64,000 nucleotides of DNA from Ochotona curzoniae (taxonomy: Eukaryota; Chordata; Mammalia; Lagomorpha; Ochotonidae), in contig NW_024465885.1 of assembly GCF_017591425.1 (NCBI RefSeq), positions 42,899,001-42,963,000 on the forward strand. The letters are read 5' to 3'. The position numbers were made by a program, and so were the translations under genes. Each line of letters begins with the position of its first letter. Position 1 is the stretch's first letter. This document shows positions 34,474-45,167 of the stretch, one piece after another. The notes beneath the pieces are model-generated. The model ran no database searches, was not told the origin of the DNA, and worked only from the letters and a program-made list of their open reading frames with translations.

Positions 34474-35914
34474 ATTTGGGTGTCCTCCATAAGTCCATGA
34501 GTTGAAAGCTTAGTCCCTAGAAAGGTATGACAGGGAGATGGGGCAAATTCCCAGGGGGTTCTTGGGTCTTTAACCTCAGAAAGTGGTTCTCCAGATAGAA
34601 TTGGTATCTAAAGCCGAGTTTCAGCCCATCCTCTCTGCTTTCTGGCCACTCACCATGAAACCCTCACCCAAAATATTCTGTGCTGTGTTGTTTGAAATTT
34701 AAGCTTCAAATTTCCAAACTACATCAGCTTCTCTCCATATGCAGCTGCTCTTAGAGATTGTGTTGTGGTCATGAAAAACTGACTATTATAAAAGTTGGGG
34801 AGAATCAAGATGGAGGAATAGGGTAAGGACATGTTGAAACGGATGGAAAAACATTTAATCAGGATGAAGCAGAGAGGACATATTCTAGGAAATAGGAGAG
34901 GACAGAACAACAGCAGAGGGGTATCTGGAGACTTACAGGAAAGCAGTGGACACAATGGTGTGGTGTTGCAGTGACTCCAGCAGCATTCAGCTAACGGCAA
35001 TCTGAACACTAGCAGCTGGAATGCCACCAGCAACCAGATGGGAAGGGAGCTTGGGAGGTGAATCCAGACAAAGAACTGTCTGTCCTGCGGGTCCCTTTGA
35101 TTTGACCAGGAGCAGAGACAGAGCAGCAGATTACAGACAGGCAGTGTGAGAACAGGGTGGATTGCACAGCCCAGTCTGACCCTAGAGCCTAATTGGGCAC
35201 CATTTTGCATAAGGAAGCAAAGGCAAGGGAAAAGACTGAGCATAAGCTGAGCTGAGAGTGAACTCATTTCTGACTAAGTGAACTGCTGCGATGTGGCATT
35301 CTACAGGTTCCACTCAAGACAGGTCTGGGTAGCCCTCAGGCCTGATGGCTAGCAGATCAATAACTCTAGCAGGGGTATGTCAGGTCCCATTTTGTGCACT
35401 GTGGCAACAGCTTTAGCACTACAGAGGACAACAGTGAACTGTGTATGTGCTGAGCTCGCAAGAACATGCTGAGTTGCATGGCAATGGTCCTGCAGGAAAA
35501 TAATAAAAACTGTGGCATCATATGGGTCAAAATAGATCCGTGTGGCACCCAGACCTAATGTCCAATAGGTCCTAACAAGATCAGTGCCACCAACAACCTA
35601 ACTATATAGGACACCTGGTATCTCTCTAAGCCTGGAACCCACTCCAACCAGAAGAGGGAGAATGGGTGCAGAGACAACAGTGCAGCCTCAAAACGGTATC
35701 ACAGGAGGTGGAGAGTGGTGAGCCAGAGCTGGGGAGACCACAGTGGAAATCTAACATAAGAACCCAGACATGGAATGCACTGAAGGTTGTGGCATAAGTG
35801 ACTGCAAGCAAAAAGTTGTGTACCAACTGCAATAAGTAAAATCGCATGTAGACCTGTGGGTGACACAGCTTAGAAACCTGCCCCAAGGAGAGGACTCTGC
35901 TAACCAGAAGTGCA

Positions 35915-36888
35915 ATGACCAAGAGCAAAAGAAGAGACAAAGGCACAACGAATATTACTGAAAATTCCCCTGCAAAGGAACAAAACCCTTTGTCAACCTC
36001 AGAGTTTACTGAGGAAGACATCGAAAAAATGGGGGACACAGAATCCATAAGACTCATTTTAAAGCTTCTGATCAAAAATGAGAAACACATACAAGAGTTC
36101 AAAAAATTTAAGGAAGCAATAAAGCAAATCAAGGCTGATATATCAGAAATTAAGAACACAGTGGAGCAAATTAAAAGTACAACAGAGAATCTCCAAAGTA
36201 GAATGAAGCAAGAAAGCAGAAAAAGCAGAAAAAAGCAGAAAAAAGAATCTCAGAATTGGAAGATATTTCCTGTCGTCAGGGGGAAGCAAACAAAAAGCTG
36301 GAAGCAGAGCTGGATCAGGCCAAACAAAATATTCAAGAATTGAAAGACACTATTAAGAGGCCAAATATAAGAGTTATGGGAGCCACAGAAGGTGCAGAAA
36401 GAGAAGCTGAGTTTGCAAATGTACTTAATGAAATAATCAAGGAAAATTTCCCTAATCTAGAGATAGAATTGGGAAACAAGATCCAGGAGGGATACAGAAC
36501 TCCCAACAGGCTTCATCAAAAGTGATCTTCACCAAGACACATGGTCATCAAGCTCTCCTCAATTGAACATAAGGAAAAGATCCTTAAATGTGCACGTGAA
36601 AAAAATCAACTGACATATAAACGAATGCTAATTAAGCTCACAGGAGATCTCTCACAGAAAACTCTATAAACAAGAAGAGAATGGAGTGACATATTCCAGA
36701 TTCTAAAAGAAAAAAGCTGTCGGCCCAGGATAACATATCCAGCAAAGCTTTCCTTTGTCTTTGAAAATGAAATAAAAATTCTTCCACAGTAAAGAAAAGT
36801 TAAAAGAATTTGCTTCTTCCAAACCTGCCCTACAAATGATACTTCAAGATGTTCTCTTGACAGAGAAGAGGAATAGCACCCACTAAAA
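35915..36888 (+). pseudogene. L1 ORF1 (nucleic-acid chaperone ORF1p), broken
   Basis: ORF1p is the RNA-binding trimeric chaperone of L1 ribonucleoprotein. The first 142 codons from the ATG at 35915 read as a Lys/Glu-rich, coiled-coil-like N-terminus. A frame change occurs inside a repeated agcagaaaaa tract (about 36218-36246). The next frame gives RISELEDISCR, then an RRM/C-terminal-domain-like stretch ending QEGYRTPNRLHQK, stopped by TGA at about 36523. Homology resumes with MVIKLSSIEHKEKILKCARE and is interrupted by TAA near 36668. PAKLSFVFENE follows, a further frameshift comes near 36780, and the end of homology is at about 36888. The span (~325 codons) matches a full ORF1. Dead by at least four lesions. 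Confidence 0.85.
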
Positions 36889-36960
36889 CCAAAGGCAAAT
36901 GGGAAGAACATCCCAGTAAAATGACAACAGAAGACTAAACCAATGAACAACCCACTCCTA

Positions 36961-37127
36961 AAATGACAGGACCAAAGTATCATCCATACATATTAAACTC
37001 TGAATGTAAATGGCTTAAGCTCAATCAAACATCATAGATTACTAGACTGGATTAAAAAACAAAACAACATCTATTTATTGTCCAGAAGAGACACACTTCA
37101 CAAACAAAATCAGCGGAAACTATATCA
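36961..37127 (+). pseudogene. L1 ORF2 5' stub (start of endonuclease domain)
   Basis: After a short inter-ORF spacer there is an ATG at about 36964. From about 36990 one frame reads LNVNGLSSIKHHRLLDWIKK, the conserved start of the L1 endonuclease domain (usual form LNVNGL...RLxxWIK). Homology ends at about 37125, where the sequence jumps to 3'-region sequence, so no catalytic endonuclease or reverse-transcriptase residues remain. Confidence 0.8.
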
Positions 37128-37262
37128 CATAGGTTTTGTTGTTTTCTGTTAGTTTCATCTCTTCAAAACACTTTCTTCTGATTAAATCATTCAATGACTC
37201 GTAGATCATGCAGTGGCATCATTTTCTTCAAGAAGGTTCTTGATTTTCATCTCTTCAGCTAC

Positions 37263-37510
37263 ACATTAGTCATTTAGTAGTATGTTATTTAACTTCATGG
37301 TGTTAATTTCTTTTTTCTCCCTGATGTTCATTTTGTTTTGTGGCTTTTCATTTAAGGGGATGTATAGTAGCTGTGTAATAGAGACTGTCATATCTAGTAA
37401 CATGTCATTTAACTTCATGGCATTGTAACTTTCTATTTTTCTTTCTATTGTTGATTTTGTATTATGACTTTTCATTTAAGGGGATGTGCAATAGCTGTAA
37501 AATGGAGACT
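37263..37510 (+). repeat. Two-unit ~124-bp tandem duplication in the L1 3' region
   Basis: Units at about 37263-37386 and 37387-37510. They share atttaacttcatgg (37287 and 37407), an identical cttttcatttaaggggatgt (37344-37363 and 37468-37487) and a closing gagact (37381 and 37505). Between these anchors the units differ substantially, so the duplication is older than this insertion. Confidence 0.85.
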
Positions 37511-37853
37511 AACATCCAGATGTGAGGATGCAATGCAGTATGCATTTCTACTTTCAGACAAAGTTGGACTTACAATGAAACTGTTCACTATATCTTGACA
37601 ATAGGGTGCTGTACTCTCTGCCATTGTCCATTTCTGCAATGATGGACATATTACTGTGTATGAAGAACTATATTTTAGTAATGATATAGAGGAACTAGGT
37701 CAGGGGGAGGGAGTTTGGGAGGGGATAAGGGAAATGCCAGGAGCCTATTGAACTGTATCATAACATGATAATAATAATAATAATAAAATGTAAAAAATAA
37801 AATAAAATAAAAAGTTGGGTCTATTCTGCCACTTCAGACTTGCAAAGAAAACT

Positions 37854-38122
37854 TAGGAGCCAAGCTGGGATGCCTATATAAACACCTGGTCAAGTCCCAG
37901 CTGTTCCACTTCGGATCAAACTTTCTGTTAATGCACGTGGGAAAGCAGCAGAAGATGGCCCAAGTCCTTGGACCACTGCAACCTGTGTGGGAGATGCAGA
38001 AGGGATTCTATATTCCTGGGCCAGCCCTGTCTTTGTTGGCTATTTGGATGTAATTAGCAGACAGAAGATCACTCCTCCTCCCTTCCCATTTCTCTATAAC
38101 TTTGCTTTTCAAATTAAAAAAA
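37854..38122 (+). mobile_element. Old CSINE, 5'-eroded
   Basis: caagtcccagctgttccact, ctttctgttaatgcacgtgg, gaaagcagcagaagatggcc, ttggaccactgcaacctgtg, tggctatttggatg, tail tgcttttcaaattaaaaaaatc. Older subtype. It touches the 3' end of the RNF13 pseudogene. Confidence 0.78.
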
Positions 38123-38125
38123 TCT

Positions 38126-41100
38126 TTTTGTATTGTGTAATATGCTTTTATTCATTAACACTGACCCACGTCAACACCAATGTAGATATACGAAAAGTGT
38201 CTTTGAAGCATTTCTGTACATTATATAAAGAAAAATTGCATAGATTTCAAATGTTTTTGCACAAAAATAAACACCTTTTCATTTCCTTATTTACTTGATT
38301 CTCCCAAGGCGGCATGGCAGTCTCAAGATGTACTGAGATGTGGGTCCGGCGCGGTGGCGCAAGTGGTTAAAGGTCCTCGCCTTGCACGCCCGGGATCCCA
38401 TATGGGCGCCGGTTCTAATCCCGGCAGCCCCGCTTCCCTTCCAGCTCCCTGCCTGTGGCCTGGGAAAGCAGTCGAGGACGGCCCAAAGCTTTGGGACCCT
38501 GCACCCGCGTGGGAGACCCAGAAGAGGCTCCTGGCTTCGGGATCGGCATAGCATCAGCCGTTGTGCTCACTAGGGGAGTGAATCATCGGACGCAAGATCT
38601 TCCTCTCTGTCTCTCCTTTCTGTATATCCGCCTTTCCAATAAAAAAATAATAAAAATAAATCTTAAAAAAAAAAAAAGATGGAGGGGTATGGGGAGGGGT
38701 GGGGGGAATCCCCAGCGCCTATAAAACTGTACTACACAATACAGTGTAAGCAACAAAAAAAAAAAAAAAAAAAAAAAAGATGTACTGAGATGTGCAGCAG
38801 GTGCCAGGGTACCGTGTTTGCAATAATTTGAATTACAGTCAGCTTCTTCAAGGATTTACCTAATTGTCAGCAGTTACTGTGTATAAAGTTCCAAGATGTA
38901 GTGTGTTTGTCTGAGCTCAGCCATCCCTGCATAGTAGCATGCATATAAATAAGGCTAATATGCAAAGTAATTCTCCAGCACAACAAGTGCTCATTCATAA
39001 AGTGAAAAACATGTTTATTAACTTTCAAACTCCCTTCAAACAAGGCCACATAAAAATTCTTAGCATTTTGACTATACATGTCTATATCTTCTACATAGTT
39101 ACAACAGTGTATAATATAATTTAGTTACTCATAATACATTGTTTTAATACATCATTAGTTCTGTTAAACGTAAGCACTTTCAAACCAATACGTGAACAAT
39201 TTCCTCTGAATACACTTATAGCATAAGATGCTCCTTATTAAGAGGTATATGATCTGAGTATTAATATTTGCTAAAGTTTGGTATTTTGTGCAGCATTTTC
39301 TTTTTCACTTTGATCATAAACAAACAAACAAAAATCCTTAAGAATACTGAAATTCAGTGAGTCAAATCTAGAGACGTGATTTTAACTGCTGAATCAAATT
39401 CATAGATAACACTACAGTGCTACTACAGACCTTATGAAATTAAGACTGCCCGGGAATTCAAAGGTGCCAGCTTTGAGTTTCTCGGGGGGTGCTGATAGAA
39501 AGGAAAATGCTAAAATGCCTCGTTGCCTCTCATCTGGAGAAATACCAGAGCCCACATACTCTAACTCGGCCATTCTAGGTAACTCAGTGGAGGTGCGCGA
39601 TGCGACTTAGCCCTTGCTGGTTGCTGCAGCACTGACTTGGTGCAAAACAGAAGATTTGCATACGTTGATCTGCATCTTAATTACAAGCTATATTAAAGGT
39701 TTTTATAAAAATGTTTTGGTTATATTTCATCCCCAAAGAGTTCATTTGATGCTTGAGTTACAGCACCAATTTTTTAATTACTTATCAGTGAAATGAACGT
39801 ATACTCCTGAAGATGACTACTGGGTCAAAAGGTTGTTTCGGTAATATGATTAAACTAGAATACTAAAAAATAAGTTACCTGTGCAGAGACCTCTGAAGGG
39901 ATCAAAAAGTAAAATTATATACCTAAAAAAGTTTTAGGGGAAATAAACCCATCACCCGTAAGATTAAACAGTGTTTGCTATGTTGTAATCCCATTCATTA
40001 GGCTGCAAATGGACCACAACACTATGCTCGTTCACCTCGTTTTCCACATCGCTGCTGTCGCTCCCCTCGTAGTCTGAAGACTCCATCTGTTCTGATGGGA
40101 GCTGGATTCTGACAGCGCTCCGAAGGACTGGGCACTGCAGGAAGCTAAAGGTCCAAGAATAGCGTGTACTCTGACGCCTCGTTTTCCTCTTGACTGCTGT
40201 CTGTGTCTGAGTCAGAGTCACCTTGAGAAGGAACAACTTTCTGCTTACACACGGGTCCACACATTTGCAGTGATAAGCATGGGAACAGGGGAGGATTTGC
40301 AATTTGTCTCCATCTTCATATTCATCTAAACAAATAGTACATACATGATACTCCTTTCTTGAATTTATGTATACGGAGTTTCTTAAGGGGATCTTTACGA
40401 AGCCTGCTTCTTCTGGCTCTATGTCTGTCCTGAACGAATTTCGTAAGTGTGAAAATCACAATGAGGACGAGGCAGATGCCTACTATGATGAAGAAGGGGA
40501 TCCGGCAGTACTCCAGAGCAAGACTGAATTCTGGAACCAAGACAATATGGCCTCCATTTTCATATGTAAATTCATCTTTCCAGGAATTGGCTGACGATTC
40601 ACCAATAAAGACTGATGGAATGTCAGTTTTCTTTAATACAACAATGTTCATTGGATCCCATGCTAATGAGGTCGTCAGAATCAACATTGTGAACTATGGC
40701 TGCTTTGTACCCTGCTCGCTGGACATTTAAAATCTTTAAATCAAAATTACAATCAAATCTTCTAATTAACGCAATAAACGCGCTGGACAAATTGTCTTTT
40801 AGTGGTGGAGGCACTATGGGTTCACAGGCATTCTCTGGCTTGCAGTTTATTTAAAAACCCTTTAAACCTTCTGTTGGAAATCTATAACCAAATCATGCTG
40901 GGAGATCATCAAATGTCTGAGATGCATTTTCAAAATTATATACTAAAATGTCTGCTTCTACAGGCACAAAATTTAAGAATGCAAAGAGCTGGACAGTCAA
41001 GATGGTATAGACCTGTGTGGCCGACAGCATGAGCATTCCTACGGGGAGCAGCCTATTGTCAAACCACCTGGAAGCCCGGGCCCTGGAACATTGTCAGGGT

Positions 41101-41168
41101 TGCCGGCCGCGTCGCTGTGGGAGATGCCCCTATCCTGACCGTGTGACTGAAGCTCCAGGCCAATCCCC
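38126..41168 (-). pseudogene. RNF13: Processed pseudogene of RNF13 (RING-finger E3 ubiquitin ligase)
   Basis: RNF13 is a PA-TM-RING membrane E3 ligase of endosomes and lysosomes. The minus strand encodes its segments in order without introns: MLMLSATQVYTILTVQLFAF, then [20 protein letters not shown] (PA domain), PSVFIGESSA, a transmembrane stretch [22 protein letters not shown] remnant [14 protein letters not shown], and the C-terminal YNIANTV plus stop at about 39968. Lesions: start ATG to AGG (41052-41054), stop TGA (40893-40895), one-base insertions near 40848 and 40648, a five-base deletion near 40351 just before the first RING cysteines, and a ~30-base deletion near 40250 removing the CPVC region. 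A 5'UTR-like CpG-rich stretch (41060-41168) and a ~1.8-kb 3'UTR ending at an AATAAA (complement at about 38147-38152) complete the mRNA copy. It is interrupted by a SINE-L1 chimera. A possible short TSD (aaaatctt, about 38117 and 41170) is weak. Confidence 0.95.
38343..38776 (+). mobile_element. CSINE fused to an L1 3' end, one insertion
   Basis: A young CSINE (38343-about 38677, head ggtccggcgcggtggcgcaa, internal A12-13) is followed without a TSD by an L1 3'-end-like segment (38678-38754: ggaggggtggggggaatccc, gcctataaaactgtactaca) and a ~24-base poly(A). A perfect 18-bp TSD aagatgtactgagatgtg at 38325-38342 and 38777-38794 brackets SINE and L1 segment together. Compare the real L1 3' end at 37710-37770. 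It lies within the RNF13 pseudogene's 3'UTR, so it is younger than that copy. Confidence 0.92.
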
Positions 41169-41569
41169 CCAAAATCTTGAAAGATTGATATAGAGCCATT
41201 GTACAATAAGCTCCAGAGGAGAATGCATTGTCAGCTGAGAATGAGAGGCTGTGGAGTGAAGGCACTTGGAACCTTTGTTTGCAGCGGCACATCGCTGCCT
41301 GTGTTCCAGGTACTGAGCAGGGCAGAAGAGAGGTGATGGGAGTGAGTGCTCAGCACAGCGGAGTGTGGACCAGAGGGCAAGAACTGAGTCAAGAATTCCT
41401 GGGTAAAAACACTGATGGACTGATTGTCCAAGATCCTGATGCTCTCTGGACCTCAGGGGAGGAATGCAGAAAAACAGAGTTAATAAATTAAAAGTTGACC
41501 CGTGAGCATTTCTGCCCCAAAGACAGAGAATCCAAGGAGGCTCTGGTTAGAGAAAGAAAGGGGCCAATA
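41169..41569. other. Unique sequence, no gene recognised
   Basis: Nothing is identified beyond the likely 5' boundary of the RNF13 copy. The exact boundary is uncertain, and part of this stretch may still be 5'UTR. Confidence 0.4.
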
Positions 41570-41885
41570 TTGTTAACTGAATGTGTCCTCCCCCGAAGTC
41601 CTACGTGGGAACCCAGTGTGCTGGTTTTTAGAGCGAGGGTCTTTAGGAGGTAATGCAGCTATGGGGAAAGAGTTTTTGAGCAGTATTAATGTTTTCACAG
41701 AGACCCCACCAAGGTTCCTCTACCCTTCTGACATATGAGGACACAGTGAGACAGTTTTGCATGAACTAGGAAGTAGGCCCTCACAGGCGGACTTGCTGGT
41801 CACTTGATCATGCACCTGCTGGCCCCCAGAGCTGAGAGAATCACATTTCTGTTGTCTACAAGCCATCTGCTCTATGTTGCTTTCT
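41570..41885 (+). mobile_element. MLT1-type (MaLR) LTR, sense
   Basis: gttaactgaatgtgtcctcc, agggtctttaggaggtaatg, tctgacatatgaggacacag, tgcatgaactaggaagtagg, ccctcacaggcggacttgct, then atttctgttgtctacaagcc. The order and motifs match an MLT1 LTR in sense. Confidence 0.75.
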
Positions 41886-42639
41886 TATGGGAGGCAAAAG
41901 GGGCTAAGATCATCATGAAGGCACTAGTCACAAAGAAATGAATTTTCTGCAAGGATGAAACAGCCCAGAGACTTACAGAAATGAATTCCTTGGATTCTTC
42001 CCTGATCTCTGGGCACTGTGGACTCCTGAGCCTGGAACAGAAGCTGGGATAGATTATAAATATGTCCTTTTCCCACTTGTATCCAGTCCCTTCAAGGTCT
42101 CCTTGTAGCTCTGACTCCCCCAACATGTGAGAGAGCTCAACCAAGATTAACCTTGCCCCCTTCTCAATCCTCAGCTGAACTGGGACAGGTGGGAGAGCCT
42201 GGATGAGACTGCAGGAACCATATTGGCTTATCTGCGGACTCGTGAGCAATAACACTGGGATCCTTTGAGTTTCTAGTGGTTATGTCACTAGCCAATACAG
42301 CATCCACACTGGAAATCCAGTAAGGCAAGGGTTATGGGCTGACAGAACTTACACTCTGTCAGTAAGAAATATGGGGAAGAAATATGGTAGGGTAACAGAT
42401 AGGCCATCTAGTGGTGGAGGCTTTCAGGTATACAAGAAAACCAGCGACTGCAGTGAGCACCTACTGTGCACTAGGCCACTTGGTGACATGAAGTGGGGAG
42501 GTGGCAGTCACTGCTAGTCGCCTGCCCAATGCATATTCTTCGTTCCCTGTGTTACAAAAAGTTTTCTTTGGGTAAGGGAGCAATATACTCAGCTTCAAAA
42601 CAATACTTCCTGACCTCCTTTGCTATATGGGAGGCCCAT
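41886..42639. other. Unique sequence, no gene recognised
   Basis: A 127-codon minus-strand frame (41872-42255) is open, but no family is recognised and its C-terminus lies in the LTR. A short MIR-like scrap (gagcacctactgtgcactag, about 42454-42473) is present. Confidence 0.4.
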
Positions 42640-42653
42640 GAGACACAGTTTTT

Positions 42654-43007
42654 GTTTGTTTGTTTGTTTGTTTGTTTGTTTTTAAAATTTATTTATTTAT
42701 TGGAAAGTCAGATATACAGAGAGAGGAGGAGAGACAGAGAGGAAGATCTTCCGTCCATGATTCATTCCCCAAGTGAGCCGCAATGGCCGATGCTATGCCG
42801 ATCCGAAGCCAGGATCCAGGAACTTCTTCCAGGTATCCCATACAGGTGCAGGGTCCCAAAGTTTTGGGCCGTCCTCGACTGCTTTCCCAGGCCATAAGCA
42901 GGGAGCTGGATGGGAAGTGGAGCTGCTGGGATTAGAACGGGCAGCCATATGGGATCCCGAGGCGTTCAAGGTGAGGACTTTAGCCACTAGGCCACGCCGC
43001 TTGGCCC
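42654..43007 (-). mobile_element. CSINE, reverse orientation, tail expanded to a (TTTG)n microsatellite
   Basis: The TSD is gagacacagttttt (42640-42653) and gagacacagtttt (43008-43020). The tail complement begins with about eight TTTG units (to about 42681), then tttatttatttattggaaag and the rest of a near-consensus element ending gccacgccgcttggccc. Confidence 0.94.
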
Positions 43008-43164
43008 GAGACACAGTTTTGACCAAGCAGATTTGTTGTGATGGATCAAGCTTTTAAGAAAACCCTTTGCATTTGGGATAGGCAAGTAGCTATGTTAGGG
43101 TCACAAGCTGGAAGTTACACCTCCCCTGCTCTATGTAATACTATTTACCCACCTATCAGTCAAA

Positions 43165-43260
43165 AAGTTTTTAAAAAATTTTTTAAATGATACAGTTCCA
43201 TAGGCTCAGGGATTTCCCCTCCCACCTTCCCCACAGTCAAATGATCTTTTCCCCATGATG
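43165..43260 (-). mobile_element. L1 3'-end fragment, antisense
   Basis: tgatacagttccataggctc, agggatttcccctcccacct, tccccacag mirrors the lagomorph L1 3' end seen at 37710-37770 and 38678-38754. It is preceded by an A/T-rich stretch corresponding to the tail. Very short, so 5'-truncated. Confidence 0.62.
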
Positions 43261-43944
43261 TACCTACCCTTACCTGGGACCTGGGGTCAACATCAGTTAA
43301 CCACTCCCCTTCCCAAACTCATAAGAAGCCCAGAAATGGTTCTCTCCCTCTCAATCTCTCTCTCTCCTTCCAGCAGACATGGAGAAGGCGGAGTAGAAAC
43401 ACATGTCTCTCCCTCCTACTTTGCCCTCCCGAATGTGTCCTATGTGGATCTGTGATTTCCTCACCTTTTAAATTAATTTTATCACCTTGTAGGTTGTTTT
43501 TATGTCTATGCTTAGAACACTTAAGTATGAGGCGAGACCCTGGAAAACAGATATTAGACCCAACATAGCTCGCAACAGAGTCAGAGGTATGTGGTCCCTT
43601 CTGGGATGGGCATTGCGCTATTTGCTCTACTACTTCTTGATTCCCAAGCAGAGACTGAGATGGGCGGAGTTATTATAGCCAACTTTCTACAAGGACAACC
43701 AAGAGAACTCCAAAAACCTGGAATCTGACACTGTTTAGCCTCTGAACTAACATCATGAAATGCTTACCCCAGATGTCATGTTGCATGAGGAGTTAAAAAT
43801 AAACTCCTAGATCATTCACACCTTACAGATCTGAAATTTTAGAACATAAATCCAGTGTTCCCAAGTAATGCACTGAAGATTCCTTGTTTAACACATTAGA
43901 AATCAGGATTCACAGAGCTCAAGAGCTGGGATCAACAGTGTGGC
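43261..43944. other. Unique sequence, no gene recognised
   Basis: A CT-rich stretch lies at 43336-43372. The rest is featureless. Confidence 0.45.
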
Positions 43945-44455
43945 AAATAATTATGTTGATGCTCCCTAATGAATTCTACTTCCCAGAATCCACACGCTTC
44001 TATAATCCATCTCCCACCCCATGCCCCACTCCCACATATTAATTCTGAGTTTGGCCATGTGACTTTCTGTGACCAATGGGACATAAGCAAGTATGATAAA
44101 AACAGGTTTCATAAATGCAAATGCTTTCATACTGGAGTTTTCCATTTTGCAACTGTCCCTCCCTCTATCCTATGAAAACAGCTTGTCTTTACACAACTGT
44201 CACTTGAGAAGGGCCAGGTGGGGGAAAGGCCACCCAGAGAAAGAAGTCAACTGTCCCAAGCATTCCAGACATTCCTCTTGAGGCCACAGGCATGTGAGTA
44301 TGGACATTGGGACCAGGGAGCCCTCACTGCAACCACATAAATGATACCTTCCGAAGACCAGCAGAAGAGTCGTCCACCAGAGCACATCCAAACTGCAGAA
44401 CTGCTAAACAAATCCCTAGTTATTACTCTAAGCCACTAAGTACTTGGGTGGTTTA
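43945..44455 (+). mobile_element. Ancient LTR-like interspersed repeat, family not assigned
   Basis: Follows a familiar mammalian repeat: tctgagtttggccatgtgac, tttctgtgaccaatgggaca, ggcatgtgagtatggacatt, gaccagcagaagagtcgtcc, then actctaagccactaagtact, tgggtggttt. The 3' end abuts the start of GC-rich element copy 2. Confidence 0.5.
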
Positions 44456-45167
44456 CTGCCACCATGCTGTGGGCAGATCTCAAGTAAATCTGAGCTGGAG
44501 GCATGGGTGCTTTATTCCCCCAGCTGTGTGGCTGCAGCACAGGGTGAATTTAAGCTGGGCAGTCTGGACAGCCCAGGCACCAATGATGCTGGACAAAGCC
44601 CATGGGCTGTCTGGAGGTGCAATCTGGGAACTTGGTAGTGTGGGGTTACAAGGAGTCTGGGGGATGGCACAGGTGGGGATGAGCAGGGACCTGAGGGTTC
44701 ATGTCCAGGTGATGAATGACTTATCTGGGACTTACATGGACAAAGCCACTCTACTTGAAGGGCTACGACATGAAACTCACCCACAAGTGTCAGGAAACGG
44801 GGTAGATACTGTAAGTTGGGCCATGAAGCTCACAAATACATGAGTGAATCAGATCTGGGGGTAAAATCTGAGTGGGACTATGTGGGTTCACCATATGGAA
44901 CAGCAGTCTGTTGGCATGCACAACAACATCTGTGGCTTGGAAGAGGACTGGTTGGGGAGCTAAGCTAAGGGGATACCCTGGCTGGGCTGGAATTCCTGCT
45001 GTTGAATGCAAGAGCCCTAAAATGGGGCATTGGCCTGGGCTGGACATGGTTGCAATCTCCCTTGGCATGGGTGTGGACTAGGTCTAGGGAGTGCCAAGCT
45101 GGGCTAGACTCCAGCACCCACTAGTACTCTTAAGAGTCAGGGTGGGTGTAGAATGGGCTGGGCTGGG

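Larger units (their letters stand above)
34800..37809 (+). mobile_element. Internally deleted, HAL1-like LINE-1 with TSD
   Basis: A single insertion bounded by the 10-bp repeat aaaagttggg at 34790-34799 and 37810-37819. It contains an apparently complete 5' end (gagaatcaagatggaggaat, 34800), a ~1.1-kb 5'UTR, ORF1 (35915-36888, broken), only about the first 50 codons of ORF2 (to about 37125), and then a 3' region ending ggaggggataagggaaatgc, gcctattgaactgtatcata and a (TAA)n/A-rich tail. About 4 kb of ORF2 is missing relative to a typical 6-7-kb L1. This ORF1-only layout resembles the half-L1 (HAL1) architecture known from other mammals, but it could be a one-off deletion. Confidence 0.85.

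Noticed and set aside
34719..35267. Antisense 182-codon frame called as a gene
   Set aside because: It crosses the L1 5' boundary into flanking DNA and has no known domain. It is kept only as an ORF0-like observation.
39964..40814. Minus-strand frames that read like parts of an active RNF13 gene
   Set aside because: Start codon lost, a stop, three frameshifts and a RING deletion, and no introns. It is a processed pseudogene.
44307..44843. 178-codon plus-strand frame
   Set aside because: It lies across an ancient LTR-like repeat and the first part of GC-rich element copy 2, with no recognisable protein features.
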